Shown piece by piece: positions 51,320 through 62,746 of a stretch of 64,000 nt of DNA. Position numbers and translations under genes: made by a program. Each line of letters begins with the position of its first letter. The stretch's first letter is position 1. The stretch lies in NCBI GenBank assembly GCA_964022365.1, contig CAXHZN010000004.1, forward strand, positions 68,471 to 132,470. Reading direction: 5' to 3'. The DNA is from CAJXJP01 sp964022365. Its GTDB lineage: Bacteria > Patescibacteriota > Gracilibacteria > BD1-5 > UBA6164. The notes beneath the pieces were generated by a model. It did no database searches. It had not been told where the DNA came from and saw only the letters and a program-made list of their open reading frames with translations.

Positions 51320-52029
51320 TTCTCTAAAATTGTTATAAAATTTCTGTCATTTTCAAATAATCTATTTTCGACTATTTTAAATCAAACTTCTTGCGATAAT
51401 ATTTTTAATTCTTGTAGAGAAAAACAGTGATAATATCTATCATTTCAAGCAAGTTTAATATTAAAATCTACACTCCCAAATTCATTTTGAGAATCTTCTA
51501 TTTCAGCTTTAGAATATCTTTTTTTATTTAAATCTGAGTTTAAAGCCCAATTTGTCATAAAAATTTTTCATCATTTTTCTAATAAATTATACACACTTTT
51601 TAATACTTTTTTTCTATCTTCTATTTTTTGTAAATGATGAAATGACGCATAGAAAAATATATCAGAAAAATACTGTTGTTCTTTATTGTCTTCCTTTGAT
51701 GTCAAAGGAAGTACCGAGGAACGAGGGGATGTATTTAGTGAATCCAAATCTAACATATTTAATTCTTGAAAATCAAAATCAGAATAATCTTTCCTTGCTT
51801 CTTCTAATAATCCAGAAGATAAATCTACTCAAGTATAATTTTGATTATTTATTTTTTGTGAAAAATTTTGTATTAATTCTCATAAAAAACGTCCATTTCC
51901 ACATCCAACATCTAAGATTTTAGTTGAACTATTTATATTTAATTTTTCTAAAAAATATTCCATTTCTTCCCATTTCATATTTTTACGAGATTTCGAAAAT
52001 GTCTTTGCAAAATTATTATAATCTACCAT
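51316..52029 (-). CDS. Class I SAM-dependent methyltransferase
   Basis: A 237-residue cytosolic methyltransferase. Motif I is KILDVGCGNGRFLGELIQNF near 37, followed by YTGVDLSSGLLEEAR and FQELNMLDLDSL. ASFHHLQKIEDRKKVLKSVYNLLEKGGKIFMTNWA is the motif IV-VI region as in Abp140/TRM9-like tRNA methyltransferases. At about residues 105-120 the segment SPRSSVLPLTSKEDNK is encoded by a palindromic repeat, so a mobile repeat seems to have been absorbed in frame into a loop. The substrate is not known. Confidence 0.8.
51690..51729. repeat. REP-like palindrome inside a coding region
   Basis: CTTCCTTTGA-TG-TCAAAGGAAG (51690-51711) is a perfect palindrome followed by TACCGAGGAACGAGGGGA. It is related to the stems of the element at 52051-52167 and lies in frame in the methyltransferase gene. 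Confidence 0.65.
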
Positions 52030-52050
52030 TTGTGTTTTGTTCTATAGTTA

Positions 52051-52167
52051 AAATCCATCACTCCTTCGGAGATCTTCCTTTGCCAAAGGAAGCATAATAT
52101 TTTTTTATATACTGTTTTTTACTTTCCTTCCTTTGGCAAAGGAAGGTGGCTGAAAGCCGGATGGATT
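52051..52167. repeat. REP/BIME-like paired inverted repeat
   Basis: The outer arms AATCCATC and GATGGATT bound two inner palindromes, CTTCCTTTGCCAAAGGAAG (left) and CTTCCTTTGGCAAAGGAAG (right), with CTCCTTCGGAGA on the left and GGCTGAAAGCC on the right. It is intergenic, between the methyltransferase start and the argS end. Confidence 0.8.
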
Positions 52168-52191
52168 ATTATTTAATAATAGAAATGACTA

Positions 52192-53955
52192 TTACATTTT
52201 TTCTGGCATATCTATACCAAGAATTCAGAATGATTCTTTCAGTGTTTGAGAAAATACTTCTACGAGTTGTAAACGAATCATTTTTTTAGAATCATCTTCT
52301 TCATTTAAAATATGTACACTATTATAAAAACTATTAAAAGATTTTGTTAACTCAAAAGCATATTTACATAAATGGTGTGGCATATTTGTATCTGCTGTTT
52401 TTAATAGTATTTCTTTGTATGAATTTATATTTTTGACTAAGTCTACTTCTTCAGATTCACTAAATACTCAACTTACAGTAGAATCTAAATCATTTCAAAA
52501 ATTTTCTAAAATTCTTCTCGCTCTTACATACGCATATTGAATATATGGTCATGAATTTCCTTCAAAAGTCATAAATTCATCCCAGTCAAAAATCATATCT
52601 GTTTCACGAGATTTTTTAAGATGACCATATTTAATTGCTCAAATTCAAATAATTTTACCAAGCTCATCTAATTCATCTCCTGAGATATCATCTCTTTTTT
52701 CTAAAATAATAGCTTTCGCTCTATCTTGAGCTTCAGTTAAAAGATCTGACATTCTGATAATATTTCATTTTCTCGTAGAAAATGGCCCATCCTTTCCAGA
52801 AATAAATCCATTGTATGCATGAAATAATTCTGTTTTATGATCTTGTGATAATCAATCTAACCAACCTGCTTGATTTGCTATTTCAAAGGCTTGTCTAAAA
52901 TGAAGTTGCTGACGAACATCAACAAAATATACAATTTTATCTGGTGACCAATTTTGTATTCTATACTTTATACAAGCTAAATCACTTGCTAAGTACCCAT
53001 GAGTTCCATCTCTTTTTTGTAAGATACAAGATGATAGTTTTGATTCATCTGAAAACTCTACTCAAACTGAATTATCGTCATTCTTTATTGCAATTCCCTT
53101 TTTTACTAATTCATCAACAATAGCATGCATATCGTCTGTTAAATCTGGATAATCTTCCATTTTTGGAAGTCCCAAACCTTCATAAAAACTTTCTCAAATA
53201 TTGTATTGTGGAAATACATTTAGTTGATTCAGGTTTTCATTCATAGCTTTTATTGAATATGACGTGAATTCTGCCCAAAGCTTTTTTGACTCTTCATCAC
53301 CTTGAGATAACAATTTAAAAGCATTTCTTGCTTGTTGTTCTAATGTATCATCACTTTCTGCTTCAGCTGTTATTTTTACATACAATTCGAGTAAATATTC
53401 AACGGCATTTTCATGGAGTTTTTCTTCTTCTCACCAAAGTTTATAAGCTGTAATAAGTTTACCAAAAATAATTCCCCAATCTCAAATATGACTATCAGAA
53501 ATAACATCGTATCATAAATGTTTATATACATTTATCATTGCCTGACCAATATTTGGAGTACACATGTGACCAATATGAAGAGGTTTTCAAACATTCGCTC
53601 CAATATAATCTACAATTATTTTTTCACTGTTTCAGACATTTGGAAATAAATATGTATCTAAAGATTCATACATATTTTTTAATGCATCTACAAAAATTTG
53701 TTTAGAAATTTTCATGTTTACATACGCTCATGCAGCATTTGCTTGATCTATTAAGTCTTGTTGTTCTAATAGATTTGCTAATTGTTGAGCTATCATCGCA
53801 GGATTTTGTTTTAAATCTTTTGATAATACAAAACAACCAAAAGCAAAATCTCATAGATCTTTTTTTGGTGGAAACTCGAGTTTAATTTCTTCTAACGATA
53901 CATTAAAATTCTTCGATATAATTTCTTGTAATAATTTTTGAATTTGTTTTTCCAT
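52192..53955 (-). CDS. argS: Arginyl-tRNA synthetase
   Basis: A 587-residue class I synthetase. The N-terminal domain LEFPPKKDLGDFAFGCF is typical of ArgRS. NVGKPLHIGHMCTPNIGQAM near 120 is the HIGH region. SDSHIGDWGIIFGKL and FVDVRQQLHF follow, and the C-terminal DALR anticodon domain ends at LESFGILGIDMPEKM-like sequence. KMSKS is replaced by FSTRKGN as usual in ArgRS. The start is set at MEKQIQKLL; an in-frame ATG 42 bases upstream (53997) cannot be excluded. Complete and intact. Confidence 0.95.
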
Positions 53956-54140
53956 AATTGTATTTATTTGAACGGTATAATTATTTAAATTTTCCATAGA
54001 ATTATATAAAAAAATTCCAAAAAATAAATATTTTTTCTCTATTTATTCTACAAATTCATTATTAAAGCTTGATAAATTAATATTTTACTATATATTCGAG
54101 AATATAATATATATTTATTAATTATTTATATACTCATAAT

Positions 54141-55340
54141 ATGACAAATAATAAATTAACGAACCATAAAGACAAATTATTTCAAACATCAATATTTTTT
54201 CAACATTCTGAAAAGATAAGAGAAATAATTGAAAAACTCAATAATAAAAGAGTTGTCATAGTAAATGGAATCCATAATGCTTGAAAAACCAGTATTATAA
54301 ATGAATTATTAAAAAAAATCTGAAGAGAAAAAGAAATATTTCACTTTGATAAGAATTTTGATATAAACAATCAAATTAAATCTGCAGAAGATCTAAAAAA
54401 TATATTTGTACAGGAAATAAAGAAAAATCCTATTATAAAAATAGTAGTATTAAAAAATATAAACAAAATAGATAAAATAAAAGATTTTTTAAATTTTGTA
54501 TATCTTGACGTTAACAAATATAAAATAATAATAATTTCAAACAGTATAAAAATAAATAATTGTGAAGAAATTAATATTTATCCAGAGAAAATAAATAATA
54601 TTTGAAAATATTATGATCTAGAAAATCAAATCCAATACGGTACATTCCCTGAAGTATTACTTTTATGACATAATCACTTCAGAAAAAAACATTTACAGTT
54701 GATGTTAAATGATATTTTCACAAAAGATATTTATCACAGTTTTTGAGTAAAGAATATATGATTATTTGATTTTTTTATTAGATATTTAGCAAGAAACAAT
54801 CAATTCTTTTCATTAAGAGAATTACATAAATGTATTAATCAACATATACAAATATCACTAAAAACAGTTATTGATTATACAAATTTTTCTCAACAATCCA
54901 AAATCATACATGGAGTAAATCCATATGATTTTAAGAAACAAAAAATAATTTCAACAAAATCAAAATATTATTTCACTGATACTTGAATGAGAAATTCTCT
55001 TTGATTATTTACTTGAAATTTACAAATAAAAAAAGAAAATTTTTTATATCAACAGTTACTCGCATATTGATATGAAATATTCTCCGGAATAAATGGAACC
55101 TATGAATTTGATTTTTATATCAAAAAAGATAAGCAAGAAATATGTCTTACTTTTTTCAATTCTCAAGATAAACAAGAGATAAAAAAAGAAATTAATCGCC
55201 TCAACAAAGTTCCAGCAAATGGGAAAAAATATATACTTTTAGAAAATGTAGCATCTCTGAATATAAGAAAATATATATACGATAAAGTAGAAATTATTTC
55301 ATACAAAGATTTATTCCAAAAATTATTTTTTTCAAAATAA
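54141..55340 (+). CDS. AAA-type ATPase, AAA_14/DUF4143-like
   Basis: A 399-residue protein with the ATPase-plus-nuclease-like layout of the AAA_14/DUF4143 family. Walker A is VNGIHNAGKTSIINELLKK near 45, with Gly in AGKTS written TGA. KIVVLKNINKIDK replaces the usual Walker B, and YGTFPEVLLLGHNH matches the family's (Y/G)GFP.. region. The C-terminal domain has YEFDFYIKKDKQEICLTF, like the DUF4143 restriction-nuclease-like fold. These ATPases are common and of uncertain function. Lys- and Ile-rich, very AT-rich. It has its own terminator and no operon partner. Confidence 0.75.
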
Positions 55341-55369
55341 AAAACCTAACTTTTAGTTAGGTTTTTTTA
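55338..55369. terminator. Bidirectional intrinsic terminator
   Basis: An AAAACCTAACT-TTT-AGTTAGGTTTT hairpin between convergent genes. Confidence 0.9.
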
Positions 55370-57628
55370 TGAATTATCTTTTTTTTGTACTTTTTTAATT
55401 ATATTATCAACTTGATCTTCATCTTTTATATACAATTCATCATTAATATGTTTTTTTAATGTTTCTGAATTATTTATATCTCATTGATATGTACTTGTTA
55501 GTTTATCACTAATCTTAGATATTTGTTGTTCAATATCTAGTAATCATGGTATATCAACTAATTTACCATCTGATACATTACCAACAGAATCTCATCAAAT
55601 ACTTATGTTATAATAATTTACATTTCATGCTTTCTCTTGAGTAGTTTGGATTTTATCATCTATAACATTACTATTATTTTTTATATCTCATTTTTGCACT
55701 GATGAAACTAAGTCTGATAATTCAGATTTACCAAATGTTCATCAGTTTTTTCAAACACCATCTAGTAAACCTATTGTTTTATCATCAAATTTACCTTCTA
55801 TTTGTCTTATTACTGTATCAGCAATTTTTGATTCATCTTTGAAATCAAAGTTTGCTAGTTCACCTGTAGTTAAACCAACTTTTTTACCTAACGATTGAAA
55901 AGCTGTTTTAAAATCAGGAGAATTTACCATATTAGAAGCATCTCAATCTGCTGCTTTTAATATTTCAATAAATTCATTTTTTAATGACTTACTTGCTATA
56001 TTACTATTTCCATAATTAGTCTCAATCCTATTAGATATTTCTTGCAATTTACTTGTCCTATCTACTGATGATTCATTTAAGAATGGAAGTTTTTTAGAAA
56101 AGTTATTTGCTTTATCAATAGAAACTTGATTAGCCGCACCTGTAATTTTTCCTCATACTTGTTGTATACTTTGCATACTTTGACCACCAAATATTGGAGC
56201 GTATTGTGGTGATTTTTGAATCAGCCCACCAACTTGTTTCCCAAAAGAAGCAATTGGTTCAACCACAGCTTGAGTAATCTTACTTTGGTTAATTGCAGCC
56301 ATTACAGCTACCCAAAGTACCGCGAGACCAAATAATTGCATCAGTAGAGTCCCAAAACCAGATTTCATTACATCAAATAATCCATCTGTTTGTTTTCAAC
56401 TGGTAACAAAATCACCATACATATCTAAATTAAAGTTTTCCAGAATAGTAATTCTTTGACCATTTCAGGCTTCTTTTGAAATCTCAGCTCCAGAAGAAGT
56501 ACCTGGATAATCTGAAAAAGTAACTGGTTCATCTTTATAATCTACAAATCCATCAGAGTCAGATTCATCTGAAAAAGAGGATCCTGCTACAAATATAAAT
56601 AATAAACCAAAAGCAAGTGCAGCTGATACGTATACAGGAACCATAGCCAGTGATACAAATTCACTTATACTAAATTTCCCTTCCATAAATCCATCTTTAG
56701 ATTTATCAAAGAAATATAGCAACCCAAATACTGGTGAGAAAATCATATACATCCATAACCACATTCATCTTACAAATAATGCGAGACATAAACTCACCAT
56801 GAGTATAAAATAAATTATAGCAAATAGTAAAATAACGATTAAGTTTATACCAATTTTAAATAAACTTGTGAACGAATCTACTTCTTGACCATTTATTTGA
56901 CTGAGTTGATCAAGTGAAAAGATTCCATATGTATAAATATTAAGCAGACCATATACTCCATCTGATTTTAATAATTCAGCAATAGGTGTAGTTCCTCCAC
57001 ATCAACTTGTATTTGCTGTATTTGCAGATTGATCTTTACCTTGAGATTTAGATACAACGATGTACGTTGTACAAACTGGTTTAGCTTTAATTTCTTCCCA
57101 AGAATTTGTAGGAGAATTTGAAAGTACATCATACGGAAGCATCAATACTGAAACCGATAAAAATGATGAAATAGCTATAACTACTTGAACAAACATCCAA
57201 GAAAATGGAACAATAAGTACTCAAATGAAAAATTTTGGAAGTGCTTGTTTTAATTCCCATTTATCTCATTTTCAAATAATATTCATAAAAGCTATAATAA
57301 TAAGCAAAAATGCAAATATTACATAAACTATATTTGAAATCATAATCCATAAATCTTTTAAATGAACATGTAATCAAATACCTGTACCATTTGTCCAACT
57401 CGGATTTAAAAATAACCCTACTATACTAGAAAGCATTCCAATACCTGTTGAAACAGTTTGAATTAAAGCATTATATAAATCTGTTGATTCTGATTTTCAA
57501 GTGGTTTCTGCACCTTCAGTTGCAAATACTCCGTCAGTAGAAATCATAAAAAATACAGCAATAAATGCTATATAAAATAGAGTTTTTTTATTTGTTTTCA
57601 AAAAATTTAAGATTTTTTCAATCAACAT
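55367..57628 (-). CDS. Large multi-pass membrane protein, TrbL/VirB6-like
   Basis: A 753-residue membrane protein. A signal-like N-terminus (LFYIAFIAVFFMISTDGVFA) is followed by about seven hydrophobic helices, including LWIMISNIVYVIFAFLLII, IGINLIVILLFAIIYFILM and MWLWMYMIFSPVFGLLYFF; the last resembles the TrbL/VirB6 core helices with their Trp/Pro-rich turns. Extracellular loops hold CTTYIVV and SGCGG cysteines. A final helix precedes a C-terminal cytoplasmic tail of about 250 residues that is helical and hydrophilic. Similar proteins form the inner-membrane channel of type IV secretion. No other T4SS gene lies in the window, so the role is inferred weakly. Confidence 0.5.
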
Positions 57629-57720
57629 ATTTTCGTTGTAAGTAGTTATTTGTTTCCTCGAGGGATATTTCTAATAAATAATACCATATAATTTTAGTAG
57701 GTGCAAAAAATAAAAGTACA

Positions 57721-57756
57721 AAAAAACTAGACTTTTTGCAAAGTCTAGTTTTAAAA
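57721..57756 (-). terminator. Hairpin between the TrbL-like gene start and gatB end
   Basis: AAAACTAGACTTT-TTGC-AAAGTCTAGTTTT, a perfect palindrome with flanking A and T runs; most likely the gatB terminator. Confidence 0.8.
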
Positions 57757-57792
57757 TATATTTTTTTGATAAATTTAAACGATTTTTATCTC

Positions 57793-59226
57793 TTATCCTA
57801 ATTTTTTCTTTAATAATTCATTAAAGATTTTAGGATTTCATTGCCCTTTAGAAGCTTTCATACATTGTCATACAAAGAAACCAAAAATGTTTTCATTTCA
57901 TCCTTTATAATCTTCTACTTGTTTTGCATTATTTTCAATAACGCTATCTACGATTGCTTCGAGTGCTCACATATCATTTTTTTGTCTCAAGTTTTTTGCA
58001 TCAACTATTTCATCTGCATTTCAACCATTGCTCACTAATTCTTCAATTACAAGTTTAGAATTTGTTGAAGAAAGTTCATCTTTATTTACCAATTTTATTA
58101 CTGTAGCTAATTCTCAAACATTAAATTTTAGATCTTTTACAGAATCTAAATCTTGTGTTTCTTTAATAATTGCTAATAAAATAGTCGTGATATAACTACA
58201 TGATTTTTTAGGATCTTGAGTCAGAGCAACTAATTCTTCAAAATAATCTGATAATTCACTATCACTTGTTAATAATCTTGCATCATCTTCTCCGAGTTTA
58301 TATTCTTCTAAATAACGTAATCTTCTTGTGATTGGAAGTTCTACTTTCATAGCTTCAGCCTCAGCTATAAATTCATCTGATAAATTTAGTGGCAATAGGT
58401 CTGGTTCTGGAAAATATCTATAATCCATAGCATCTTCTTTTGATCTTTGAATAGTTGAAACTCATTTTTCATCATCCCAACCTCTTGTTTCTTGATCAAC
58501 TTCTCATCCTGATTCTACTACTTTTACTTGTCTTTTATATTCAAAGTCTATTAATCTTCAAATACCGTTAAAACTATTTACATTTTTGTGTTCCGTTCTT
58601 GTTCATAACACTGCACTTCATTCTGGTCTGATAGATAAATTTACATCACATCTCATTTGACCTTTTTCCATATCAGCATCTGAAACTCCAGCTGCTCTCA
58701 TAACTTTTTGTAATTCTCTTAAGAATTCCATTACTTCTTCTTTTTCTCTAAAAACAGGATCTGTAACTATTTCCATAAGTGGTGCTCAGGCTCTGTTATA
58801 ATCACAAAGAGTTTTCCCTGAAACATGTTTTAAACTTCATGCATCATTTTCTAAATGCATATGATGTATCCCAAAATCTCTTGGTTTTCCATCTACAATT
58901 GTTTTTACACTTCCCGCTCCTACAATTGGATCATATAATTGAGTAATTTGATAACTCGTTGGATTATCTGGATAAAAATATGTTTTTCTATCAAAACGTG
59001 AGTGTTTATTTACTTCACAATTCATCATCATTCCACCGAGTAAACCAAGTTTCACTACATTTTCATTTAATGCAGGCAGCATTCCCGGGAATCCCATACA
59101 AACTGGACAAGTATTTTCATTTGCTTCTACATCAATAGAAAGTGCATTTTTACATCCACAAAACATTTTTGTATCAGATTTGATTCTCATATGAATTTCT
59201 AACCCTATAACTTTTTCGTATTTCAT
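57793..59226 (-). CDS. gatB: Asp-tRNA(Asn)/Glu-tRNA(Gln) amidotransferase subunit B
   Basis: A 477-residue GatB that amidates misacylated Glu-tRNA(Gln) and Asp-tRNA(Asn) with ammonia from GatA. The N-terminal signature reads EKVIGLEIHMRIKSDTKMFCGC; Cys pairs FCGC and CPVCMGFPG bind zinc. FYPDNPTSYQITQLYDPI, HLENDAGSL, FNRAGAPLMEIVTDP-like DYNRAGAPLMEIV and DYRYFPEPDLLP are all family motifs. The C-terminal YqeY domain that binds tRNA is complete. gatA and gatC are not in the window. Confidence 0.96.
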
Positions 59227-59342
59227 CGTAAATTTAAATATTTATTAAATATTTTCCTTAAAAATTATTCTAAGAATTTGTTTTAATATACAGTAAAAAA
59301 CAAATATTTCAAACTAAAATTATAAAATTCACACGCAAATGT

Positions 59343-59370
59343 TTGCTTTTGATGTGAAGTGTGATAAAAT
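59343..59370 (+). promoter_or_regulatory. Putative promoter of the HPF-like gene
   Basis: TTGCTT (59343-59348) and TAAAAT (59365-59370) with a 16-base spacer and TGTG before the -10; 33 bases before ATG. Confidence 0.5.
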
Positions 59371-59402
59371 ATTTCTACATTAATTTTTAAACATTTGTAA
59401 AC

Positions 59403-59705
59403 ATGGAATTACAAGTAAAATTACATTTAGACAACGAATTAGAAGGATCTAAAGAAGTAGTTGAAAGACTTATAGATGTAAATTTAAATAACAAATTAGA
59501 TAGCTACTTAAAAAAATTTAACAAAGAAGATTCTGAAGGTACAATGGAAATTTCACTAGAAAAAAATAAAAAAGGTGAATTTAATGGTAAAATCCAAGCA
59601 AGTTTTGATGGAAATTCTTTTAGATCTGAAAGAGAAGATTTTAAAAAATTAGACGATTTAGTAAATCATTTATTTGATCATATTAAAGTACAATTAGCAG
59701 ACTAA
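59403..59705 (+). CDS. HPF/RaiA-like ribosome hibernation protein
   Basis: A 100-residue protein with the size and strand-helix pattern of HPF/RaiA (ribosome-associated inhibitor): VERLIDVNLNNKLDSYLKKF as first helix, EISLEKNKKGEFNGKIQASFDG as paired strands, and SEREDFKKLDDLVNHLFDHIKVQL as the last helix, where HPF has D.Y.AID.......QL. Such proteins bind the 30S decoding centre in stress. The match is by pattern; key contact residues are not identical, so confidence is moderate. Single gene with its own promoter and terminator. Confidence 0.6.
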   Translation: MELQVKLHLDNELEGSKEVVERLIDVNLNNKLDSYLKKFNKEDSEGTMEISLEKNKKGEFNGKIQASFDGNSFRSEREDFKKLDDLVNHLFDHIKVQLAD

Positions 59706-59720
59706 AAATAAACCGAAAAA

Positions 59721-59755
59721 TAAAAATCAAGATGTATACATCTTGATTTTTTTAT
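59721..59755 (+). terminator. Intrinsic terminator
   Basis: An AAAATCAAGATG-TAT-ACATCTTGATTTT hairpin with T run after the HPF-like gene. Confidence 0.9.
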
Positions 59756-59783
59756 TTTACAAAAAATATTTTCTACATATAAT
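59755..59783 (+). promoter_or_regulatory. Putative promoter of the 59819 gene
   Basis: TTTTAC (59755-59760) and TATAAT (59778-59783), 17-base spacer, 35 bases before ATG; the -35 overlaps the preceding terminator's T run. Confidence 0.5.
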
Positions 59784-59818
59784 ATATATTGCAATTCTGC
59801 AAAATAGAGGATTAAAAA

Positions 59819-60109
59819 ATGAAAAAAAAATTATTCATTGCAATGGCAACGTTAACACTTACTTCATCTGCTTTTGCAAATGAATGTAAAACAGATAATT
59901 GGGTAGAAGAATCCCAATTTCATTTAAGTAATACGATGCGAGAAGTTCTATTCTTTGAATTAGCCAATTCATTAGCGCAAGATAGAACTGCTGAGCAAAA
60001 AAAGAAAGTAGATGGTAGAATTAAATCTATCGAAGAAATCAGTACTTTGCCAAAAAAATGCTATAAACAAGCAAGTATTGTTGAATTAAAATTATTAAAC
60101 AATGCATAA
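59819..60109 (+). CDS. Secreted protein, 96 aa
   Basis: Not recognised. A signal peptide (MKKKLFIAMATLTLTSSAFA, cleavage after AFA) is followed by an acidic mature domain of about 76 residues with two cysteines (NECKTDNW and PKKCYKQ) that could form one disulfide. The mature part is helical. AGAGGA lies seven to twelve bases before the ATG. No TGA codon. It resembles the secreted 122-residue protein at 38659 in its SD-led single-gene layout but not in sequence. Confidence 0.7.
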   Translation: MKKKLFIAMATLTLTSSAFANECKTDNWVEESQFHLSNTMREVLFFELANSLAQDRTAEQKKKVDGRIKSIEEISTLPKKCYKQASIVELKLLNNA

Positions 60110-60134
60110 TAATTTTAATTCTAAATAATTTTGA

Positions 60135-60166
60135 GAAACCTATGCAATTGCATAGGTTTTTATTTT
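60135..60166. terminator. Bidirectional intrinsic terminator
   Basis: An AAACCTATGCAATTGCATAGGTTT hairpin, fully palindromic, between convergent genes. Confidence 0.85.
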
Positions 60167-61271
60167 ACAAAATTTCTCATAAAATATAATCCATCACTGG
60201 AAATCATTTATAAGTAAGAATAATTTTATTATTTTTTTCTTCTAAATAATTATTTTCTAAAAAATAATTTATTTTTATATTATCGAGTTTCTTTTTTGTT
60301 TCTCCAGTAATTCAGGTCGTTCTAAGTTCAAACATTAGGTTTTCTATAAAAATATCTTCTGGAGAATTTTTTTCGAGAATAATATTTTTTCTCGCATAAT
60401 AATCCATGAAATTTTCACTGTTTCTAAAACGAGTATTTTCGAAATATCAATACGCTCAAAGTCAAAATGCAAACATGTTTTTATGCGACCAATAGGCTTT
60501 GTTATGTTCACACTCATAATCTCACTTTGCATAATTAGAAATTTCATATTTATGAAATCCAAAATTTTCTAAAGTTTTTTGAGTTTGTTTATATTCTTCT
60601 TGAAAATCTTCGTCTTTTAGACCTAAATCTACCCAATTTTCAGGATAAGTAATTTCATCATATTTATGCTCAACAATCTTATCGGGTTCATAATATTCTT
60701 CGAGCATATATACCGAAATATGCGTAATAAAATCATATTTTTCACAAATATTTACAATATCTTGAGAAATTTCTCATTTTGCTACATAAGGCAATCACAA
60801 AATAAAATCTATGGAAATATTCTTTATTTTTGTATTTTTTAGATTTTCTAATGCTTCAAAAATATCTCATTTATTTCCTCTTTGAATTTCATTTAATGCT
60901 TTTTGATTGAGTGTTTGAACTCACATAGAAACGCGATTTATTCCTACTTTTTCCCATGAATCAATATTTTGCTTCGTTGCATTAGTCGGAGTAGTTTCGA
61001 GAGTAATTTCTATATTTTCATCAAAAATATATTTTTGTTTTAAAACTTCAAAAATTCTTTCTAATTGAGATAATTTTAGAACTCCTGGAGTTCCTCAACC
61101 AAAATAGAGCGTTTTAATTTTTTCTTGAGAAATATATTTTGAGGTTTTTATTTCATCAATAAGACTTAATACATAATTTTCTATTTGTAATTCTTGTAAT
61201 CTTCAAATAGAAGCAAAACGACAATAACTACATTTTCTATCACAAAATGGGATATGAATATAAATGTGCAT
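60165..61271 (-). CDS. hemW: HemW-like radical SAM protein
   Basis: A 368-residue radical SAM protein of the HemN/HemW family. YIHIPFCDRKCSYCRF at 3-18 binds the [4Fe-4S] cluster (CxxxCxxC). TLYFGGGTPGVLKLSQL, ITLETTPTNATKQNIDSW and VNRVSMGVQTLNQK-like INRVSMGVQTLN are family motifs, as is YEISNYAKGDYECEHNKAYW near 250, the HemW-type stretch. HemW is a heme chaperone in E. coli rather than a coproporphyrinogen oxidase. No heme-synthesis genes are near. The symbol is by family. Confidence 0.85.
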
Positions 61272-61344
61272 AAATTTTTATTTTTTTATATATTTTAAAT
61301 AAAAATTATTTTATTTAAATTAAAATTAATTTCTGGTATTATAA

Positions 61345-61378
61345 ATAAAAAAAACTTCTATGAAAGAAGTTTTTTTAT
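61345..61378 (-). terminator. Intrinsic terminator
   Basis: An AAAAACTTCT-ATGA-AAGAAGTTTTT hairpin; the stop codon of the minus-strand gene lies in the T run. Confidence 0.85.
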
Positions 61379-62739
61379 TTACAGTCTATTGAAAGATTTT
61401 CTAAGCTAGAATATTTTTTTTGAGAACATAATATTTCATCTTGAAAGTCTCAAAAATTATCAATATAATTATTTGGATTATCTAAAACTCAAATAATATT
61501 TTCATCAAATTTATTTACAATTGCTTTATCAAAAGTAACTAAAGGATGTTGAGGATTATAAAAATCATTTAATGTGATGTTGTATCCATCTAAAATTTCC
61601 TCATCCAACATAGTATCTTCTAGTGATAATAATGCAGGAAGATAATAATCATAAGCATCGAGAAATGCTTCAGCTCAAGAATCACTCATGAAATATTGTA
61701 ATAAAGCATTTGATAGATCTTGATTATCTAGGTTTTTAGATTTTACAAAATAATTATAATTTACAGAAGTTGCTCCACTTGTATTAAAGTAAAATGGAAA
61801 ACTTTCTGCAGCTAATAAAGATTTTCTAAATCATTTTTCATCTATTTGTTTTACTAATCTTGGGAAACCTGCAATCATTGCAATTTCACCTCTAGCAAAT
61901 AAATCTACATTATTTTGTTCGAGTAAAACCATATCTGCATAACGTTTATTATAGGCATTTTCTCATTGTTCGTCACCAAAAATCATGTATCCGTTGAGTG
62001 CAGCTTTCATTTTTCCATCAGTAACTTGCGCAATTGATGTTACATTTTCCTCAAAAAGAAAAAATTGTGAAATAATTTCTCATACCATTTCAACGGTAGA
62101 ACCATTCCCCATTCCAAGTGGAATATTATTTGGATATAATTCTCTGAGTCTAGAAATAGCAGATTTTAAACTCGAAATAGAATCAAAATCTGTTTGTTTT
62201 AAACGTTTTGCACGAGAATAAAAAATTCATAATGTTTCGTATCAAACTGGAATTCCTTGTAAAAATTCTATATTTTCTGGCTCATCACTCGTCTCATCTA
62301 CAATAGATCAAATTAAATCTTGAGAAAAAACATTATTATATCTTTTTCTAAAATCATTAGGATTTACAATTTTTGGATCGATTCAAAAAGTATAATCTAC
62401 TAATAAAGTTGAAGAATCAGAATTATTTATCGTAAATAAATCTGGTCATTTTTCTTTTGCAAAAGCAGAAGCAAGTGCTAAAGTATATTCTTCATAATCA
62501 TTAAATGTTTCTATATTTATCTGAGTATTTTTATATTCTGGGAATTTAGATTTAAAATTTTCAACCACTTCTTCCATCGGAGTAACCGCGTCTTGATACA
62601 TCCAAATATTATATTGTTTTATATCACTCGTCGTATTATCTCATGTATTTTTATCGCTATTTAAACTTGTTACTAGCCATAAAACTCATAACAAAATTAT
62701 TCAAAAAATTACTAAAATTATTATTTTGTTTTTATTCAT
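61375..62739 (-). CDS. Extracellular solute-binding-protein-like membrane-anchored protein
   Basis: A 454-residue protein with an N-terminal membrane anchor (IIILVIFGIILLGVLWLV), then a periplasmic-binding-protein-like domain of the family 1 sugar-binding type: YNIWMYQDAVTPMEEVVENFKSKFP, LALASAFAKEKGPDLFTINN, GIPVGYETLGIFYSRAKRLK, ARGEIAMIAGFP and TSGATSVNYNYFVK. Such proteins capture sugars for ABC importers. No lipobox Cys is present; a membrane helix anchors it instead. No transporter genes are adjacent, so a carbohydrate ligand is inferred from the fold pattern only. Confidence 0.75.
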
Positions 62740-62746
62740 AGATTTT

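Noticed and set aside
54141..55340. AAA ATPase as a transposon or phage ATPase
   Set aside because: No inverted ends, transposase or phage genes around it; the architecture fits chromosomal AAA_14/DUF4143 proteins.
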